Assembly: GCA_019096065.1 (NCBI GenBank)
Contig: JAGUCH010000002.1
Coordinates: forward strand, 2,058,501 to 2,122,500
Reading direction: 5' to 3'
Length of the DNA: 64,000 bases
Source of the DNA: Paracyclopina nana
Lineage: Eukaryota; Arthropoda; Copepoda; Cyclopoida; Cyclopettidae
Below are positions 60,350 through 64,000 of this stretch, one piece after another (position 1 is the first letter of the stretch; each line of letters begins with the position of its first letter). A program made the translations under genes and the position numbers. The notes under the pieces are model-generated. The model had not been told where the DNA came from, did no database searches, and saw nothing but the letters and a program-made list of their open reading frames with translations.

Positions 60350-62583
60350 TTTAGTGATCCTATTTATGTAAAGATGCGCTATCTATCAAGATCACTTCCA
60401 CATTTTGACTTACTTTTCTCTTATTTCAGCTATCTTCGAAAGGGCGAAAAAACCCTTTTTTCTACTTTTTCACATGGTAGTTTTATAATGCAAAGAACTA
60501 AAGAACGCGCAAGAGCCTTTTGACTTTAAAAATATCAAACAATACCCTAAAAAGCACAATTTGTGCAAGGCCATTTTCGCACAAAGATGGAGGCCAACTG
60601 ACTGATTTATAAATTTCGCTCGCCAAAATTGATTAATTCTCGTCAAGTAAGCTTCAAGTGATTATTCACAGGAGCATGAAAATTCTGAAAAAAGCATGAC
60701 ATTTTGTACGTAGCCAATAAGGTCAGCAGAATGTCAGCAGCCAAAATTAAGTCCGCACATGATCGCAAAAATATCCTTTGAAAAATGTGGCATTTGACAA
60801 ACATTTTAAAAATTGCTTGGTTTCCTTAGAAATTATTTGTTGACGCATCTCTGCGCACTGAGAGCTTTAGCATGCTTTTGTTTTTCCCCCGTGGCGAGCA
60901 ATTCTTGAACAACACGTGGGAAATGCCATAGGCATTCAATGCGTCGGCATATCGCACTAATACATGCATTAAATGAGCGCAATAAACCATTTTTTGTGCC
61001 AATCTTGATTACACGTGAAATTATGTCTCTTGCAAATCTAGTGTTATTTAATGCAGCCAGATGTTTGGAAAATTTGACATTTTTTTACTTCAGCAAAAAA
61101 GAATATCGCTTCGTGGAAATCTAGTGACCATCTGATGCCGACTTTAGATTTTTGGCACCTTTTTTATTGAGAAAGTTTCAATCAATCATGGGGAAAATCA
61201 GTGGTGTATCCTTGACCATCATCAATCCAGAAGCTGAACGTCGTGAAATTGCAGCTTTTCTAAAAAATATACTTTATTCGAAACGTACTATTCCAAATGA
61301 ATCTACTTGACATCAACTCAATATTAATATTTTTCACAAGTTTCATTTTGAAAATGTTCCAGATTGAGAAAATGACTCCATACGTGAAATTATAGAGCTT
61401 AAAAAACTTGTAAAAAAAATAAAAAAGTAAAAAATATTGTTTCGAGGCATTTCTAATAAAGTAAAAAGTATTTCAGAGTTGATAAGAAAGTGAAACGATT
61501 GCGCACTCATCTTAGCTTTGCTTTACTCAGTTGGGGACGAATGTGAGAACAGCCTCGTAATAAGGGGGAAACAATGGCCCTTAGGCATTTCCGTCCAGAA
61601 ACTGAACGTTCCAGTTTCGGACTCGCGTTTTCTTTCACTACATCGAGAAGTATACGTAGCCTTCCATTAAATAAGATCATTAGCATTCAATTGCCAATCC
61701 ACATCAAAGCTCCATTTTCCAGCATTTATGAAACTTTCCTTCTGCTAATTTTAGTCCTATTTTCTATTATTGAAATATTAAATAATCATACTTTTTTTCG
61801 ATAAGTTGCAATGTTCAATCAAATTTTTTTTTATTTCCTCGAGAAAATGGAGGAAACTGGAGCAATTGATTTATAATCATGGTTCCCAGCGAGAAAAAAA
61901 GTTTTCTTTTGTCGACAACAACAAAAAAATTGAAGTGAAACAATTAGGTTAAACCCCAATTTGGTATTTTGTCTTCTTTGTGGCTTGAGGCCACATAATT
62001 TAGTGTCAACCAAGACAAAAATTTTCCGCAACGAGCAAGAAACACTTTTTTGTGTCCATTGTTGTTTTCCGTGACTTTTCGCAACATTTGGACGGCGAAC
62101 AATGGTTCAACAAGTGTGTTGATCGAAAATGCACATGGCAATTTCAGTTTCTTCATTTTCCCTCACCAAATTAAGCATGCATTTCTTCTTAATCACTATT
62201 TTTGGCAATTTGCTGCAGAAGTTTGTCATATGGTCAGATATTTCTAAAATTATTAAGCAAGGTTGCGTGATTTATTTTTTCAAGATTCCGATGGTTCCTA
62301 GCCTGCTAATTTTGGAATTTCCCCCTATTTTGACTGATTTTGGCTATAACTAATGACTGTAGCACCTCAAATGGCTCCCATGATTAATTAAGCGCAGTGA
62401 ATTTTCCCACAGATTCATGATCTCGAGCAAAATTATGACAAACTGCTATAAAGAAATCAAGAAGAACTTTGGTATAAATTAGTAGAATTTTATTGAGCTA
62501 CCTATGATGAGTAATACGGGGGGAATATTCCACATGATTAATTATTGCACATGAATATAAGCATTGGAAGGCAAAGTCACCAT
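60350..62583. other. AT-rich spacer, no gene recognised
   Basis: There are only short frames without support. The strip near 61560-61640 vaguely resembles one near 61190-61260, too weakly to call a repeat. AATAAA on the minus strand near 62488 probably serves the gene to the right. Confidence 0.5.
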
Positions 62584-64000
62584 CTAGTGATCTCTTCCAA
62601 AGGACAGCCTCAGTTCTTGGAAGATATCCAGAACTTTTCGTATGGGCACTGCTGGTGACTTTTGGCTTTGCTCACTCATCTGTGGTGGAGATTTCTTTTG
62701 GACCATAGGACTGCTCAGACCATCATCAAAATTCATTGAATCCAATTCGAACGAGCTCGTATCGATTGACATGGAATTTGTGGCTGGATTTTTCTCCAGG
62801 TCGAAAAATGACTTTTGGAACTCACTGGAGGAGGAAGAAGAGTCTCCGAACAAAGAAGTGTCAAGCTGAGGCTCGGGAAAGTTTTCTATCACAATGTTTG
62901 AGGTGCTGCTGCTTGACGACGATGTCGTGGTGGTTTCGGTGGTTGTGGTGGTGGCTTCAGTGGTTGTGGTTCGCACCCTGGGGAAAAAGGGCTTGGCAGT
63001 GGGAGCAAACCTTTGGTTGAAGCTGGATTTGGGCTTGTCAGACGAAGGCCTTGGAGGATAGGTGACTTTATCTTCAGCTAAAGAAGAAGGACTGCTCGTT
63101 GTAGTGGTATAAGAAGATTGGCGTAATCCGTATTTTTTCTTGTACATCTCTGAAAATGAGGAGCTGCTTGATGGCCTTGACTGACTTGATGGCTCTTCTT
63201 CTTCTAAAAGAAAATCAGCATAATTTTAACATATTTTTTGCTTCAAAATTGAGTACCTGAATCTGGTTGATTTTCTCCCTCTTCTTCTAAGACATCAGTT
63301 TGCAAATCTTCACCACTGTCAGATCTGGAATACTTTTGGAAAATTCGGTTGGCATTTTTGGCAGTGTCATCTTTGGGTAGAGGCTTTCTAAAGAGTCCTC
63401 CTACATTTTCTTTGGCGAACTTTCGGAAAAGGCTCGAGGAGGATTGCGTTCGTTTGTTGCTCTGCAAAAACAGATAAATTATTCATGTTAATAGCATTGT
63501 AAGCAAGAAGGCTTACAGGAGGATCGATTCCCAAGGGACTCAGAGGATTAACTTCCTTCTCCTTCTCTTCGTCCTCATAATCGTACTCATAATCAGAATC
63601 ATCACTTTTGGGCCCGTCATTGTAGTCTTTGGCAAAGGTCCTGGATGGAGTCCAAGTTTTCAGTTTGGGCTCTTCCTCCATATCCTCGACTTCATCTACT
63701 ACTCCATTTTCTTCTTGAGCTTTGGCCATTTTCAGTTGAATCAAGAGATCCTTGATTTTCATGGGATCCTTTTCACCCTCAAGCTCCGCCTTGATCTGCT
63801 CCACTTTGCTTAGCTTGGCTTTAGCTGTGGTTTTCACTGGAGCTTCTGTGGTCTCCACTTTGACAGTGTTAGTGACATAGCTCCTTTCTGGAAGTCTGGT
63901 GGGTGAAAAGCTCCTTTTGGACTCAGCCTCTTCAGCATAATCCTCATCAGAGCCATCTTCCTTGCTGTTAAAGTTGAAAGCAGTTGACTCAATGATAGAT
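62584..64000 (-). CDS. Mucin-like acidic protein, 3' part (runs off the window)
   Basis: Three exons in coding order: 64000-63517 (5' end outside the window), 63461-63257 and 63203-62584. They keep frame and cover about 436 residues to the stop. The first part has acidic stretches (SDDSDYEYDYEDEEKEKEV) and a charged helix (KVEQIKAELEGEKDPMKIKDLLIQLKMAKAQEE). The middle is rich in Ser, Lys and Arg. The last exon has a Thr/Ser tract (TTTTEATTTTTETTTTSSSSS), a likely O-glycosylation region, followed by FFDLEKNPATNS and a C-terminal amphipathic helix (VRKVLDIFQELRL-like, ending SFGRDH). Composition suggests an extracellular or matrix protein, but the signal peptide would be outside the window, so localisation is not shown. 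Family not recognised. Confidence 0.6.

Noticed and set aside
61190-61640. Two stretches sharing CCAGAA-CTGAACG-like words
   Set aside because: Similarity is limited to about 20 bases with mismatches; not enough to call a repeat or a transposon end.
1-64000. tRNA, rRNA or other structured RNA genes
   Set aside because: I looked for tRNA B-box-like GGTTCGAATCC patterns with matching arms and for rRNA blocks and found none I could support by eye.

Overview
This window is animal nuclear DNA with spliced genes on both strands, many introns of only 54-70 bases, AT-rich spacers and small transposon remnants. An arthropod fits best: the long cadherin matches insect Cad99C / vertebrate PCDH15, and MED14, ALG3, RBMX2 and TRIM-NHL proteins are clearly metazoan. 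A crustacean is a reasonable guess, but nothing here fixes the clade. All splice sites below were read by eye; every multi-exon model was checked for reading-frame continuity across its junctions.

Layout, left to right. Positions 1 to about 1560 hold the edge of an old LTR-type retroelement on the minus strand. From 4055 to 18679 (+) lies a Cad99C/PCDH15-type cadherin whose N-terminal exon was not found; a 7.2-kb intron contains a minisatellite of about 0.9 kb. MED14 (19142-24132, -) converges on it, and ALG3 (24524-26015, -) follows. ALG3 and RBMX2 (26968-28147, +) are head to head, with a whole hAT-type MITE and its 8-bp target duplication ending directly upstream of the ALG3 start codon. 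Two tandem 7TM receptor genes (28448-29497 and 29983-31021, +) and a decayed third copy follow. The decayed copy overlaps the 3' end of a 14-exon TRIM-NHL ubiquitin ligase gene (31451-34217, -).

After a spacer with a degenerate AT-rich repeat come an unrecognised secreted protein (38610-about 40794, +) and a small secreted CUB-domain protein (42643-43334, -). A large cytoskeletal-looking gene (48326-56880, +) follows, with a polyproline tract, a long charged helix of RRQEEL repeats and acidic WEWEYYY motifs. Its exon phases allow a 1079-residue short form and a 2427-residue long form. The right end has an unrecognised 8-exon gene on the minus strand (57028-about 60349) and the 3' part of a mucin-like acidic protein gene (62584-64000, -) that runs off the window.

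Most genes are unrelated housekeeping or tissue genes, so no operon-like logic links them. The points most worth a second look are: three introns that appear to use GC instead of GT donors, one of them in a receptor whose tandem sister keeps GT; the MITE at the ALG3 start; the copy of the cadherin gene's 3' end in the MED14 3' region; and the alternative architecture of the 48-57 kb gene. I do not see a clearly new multi-gene system.
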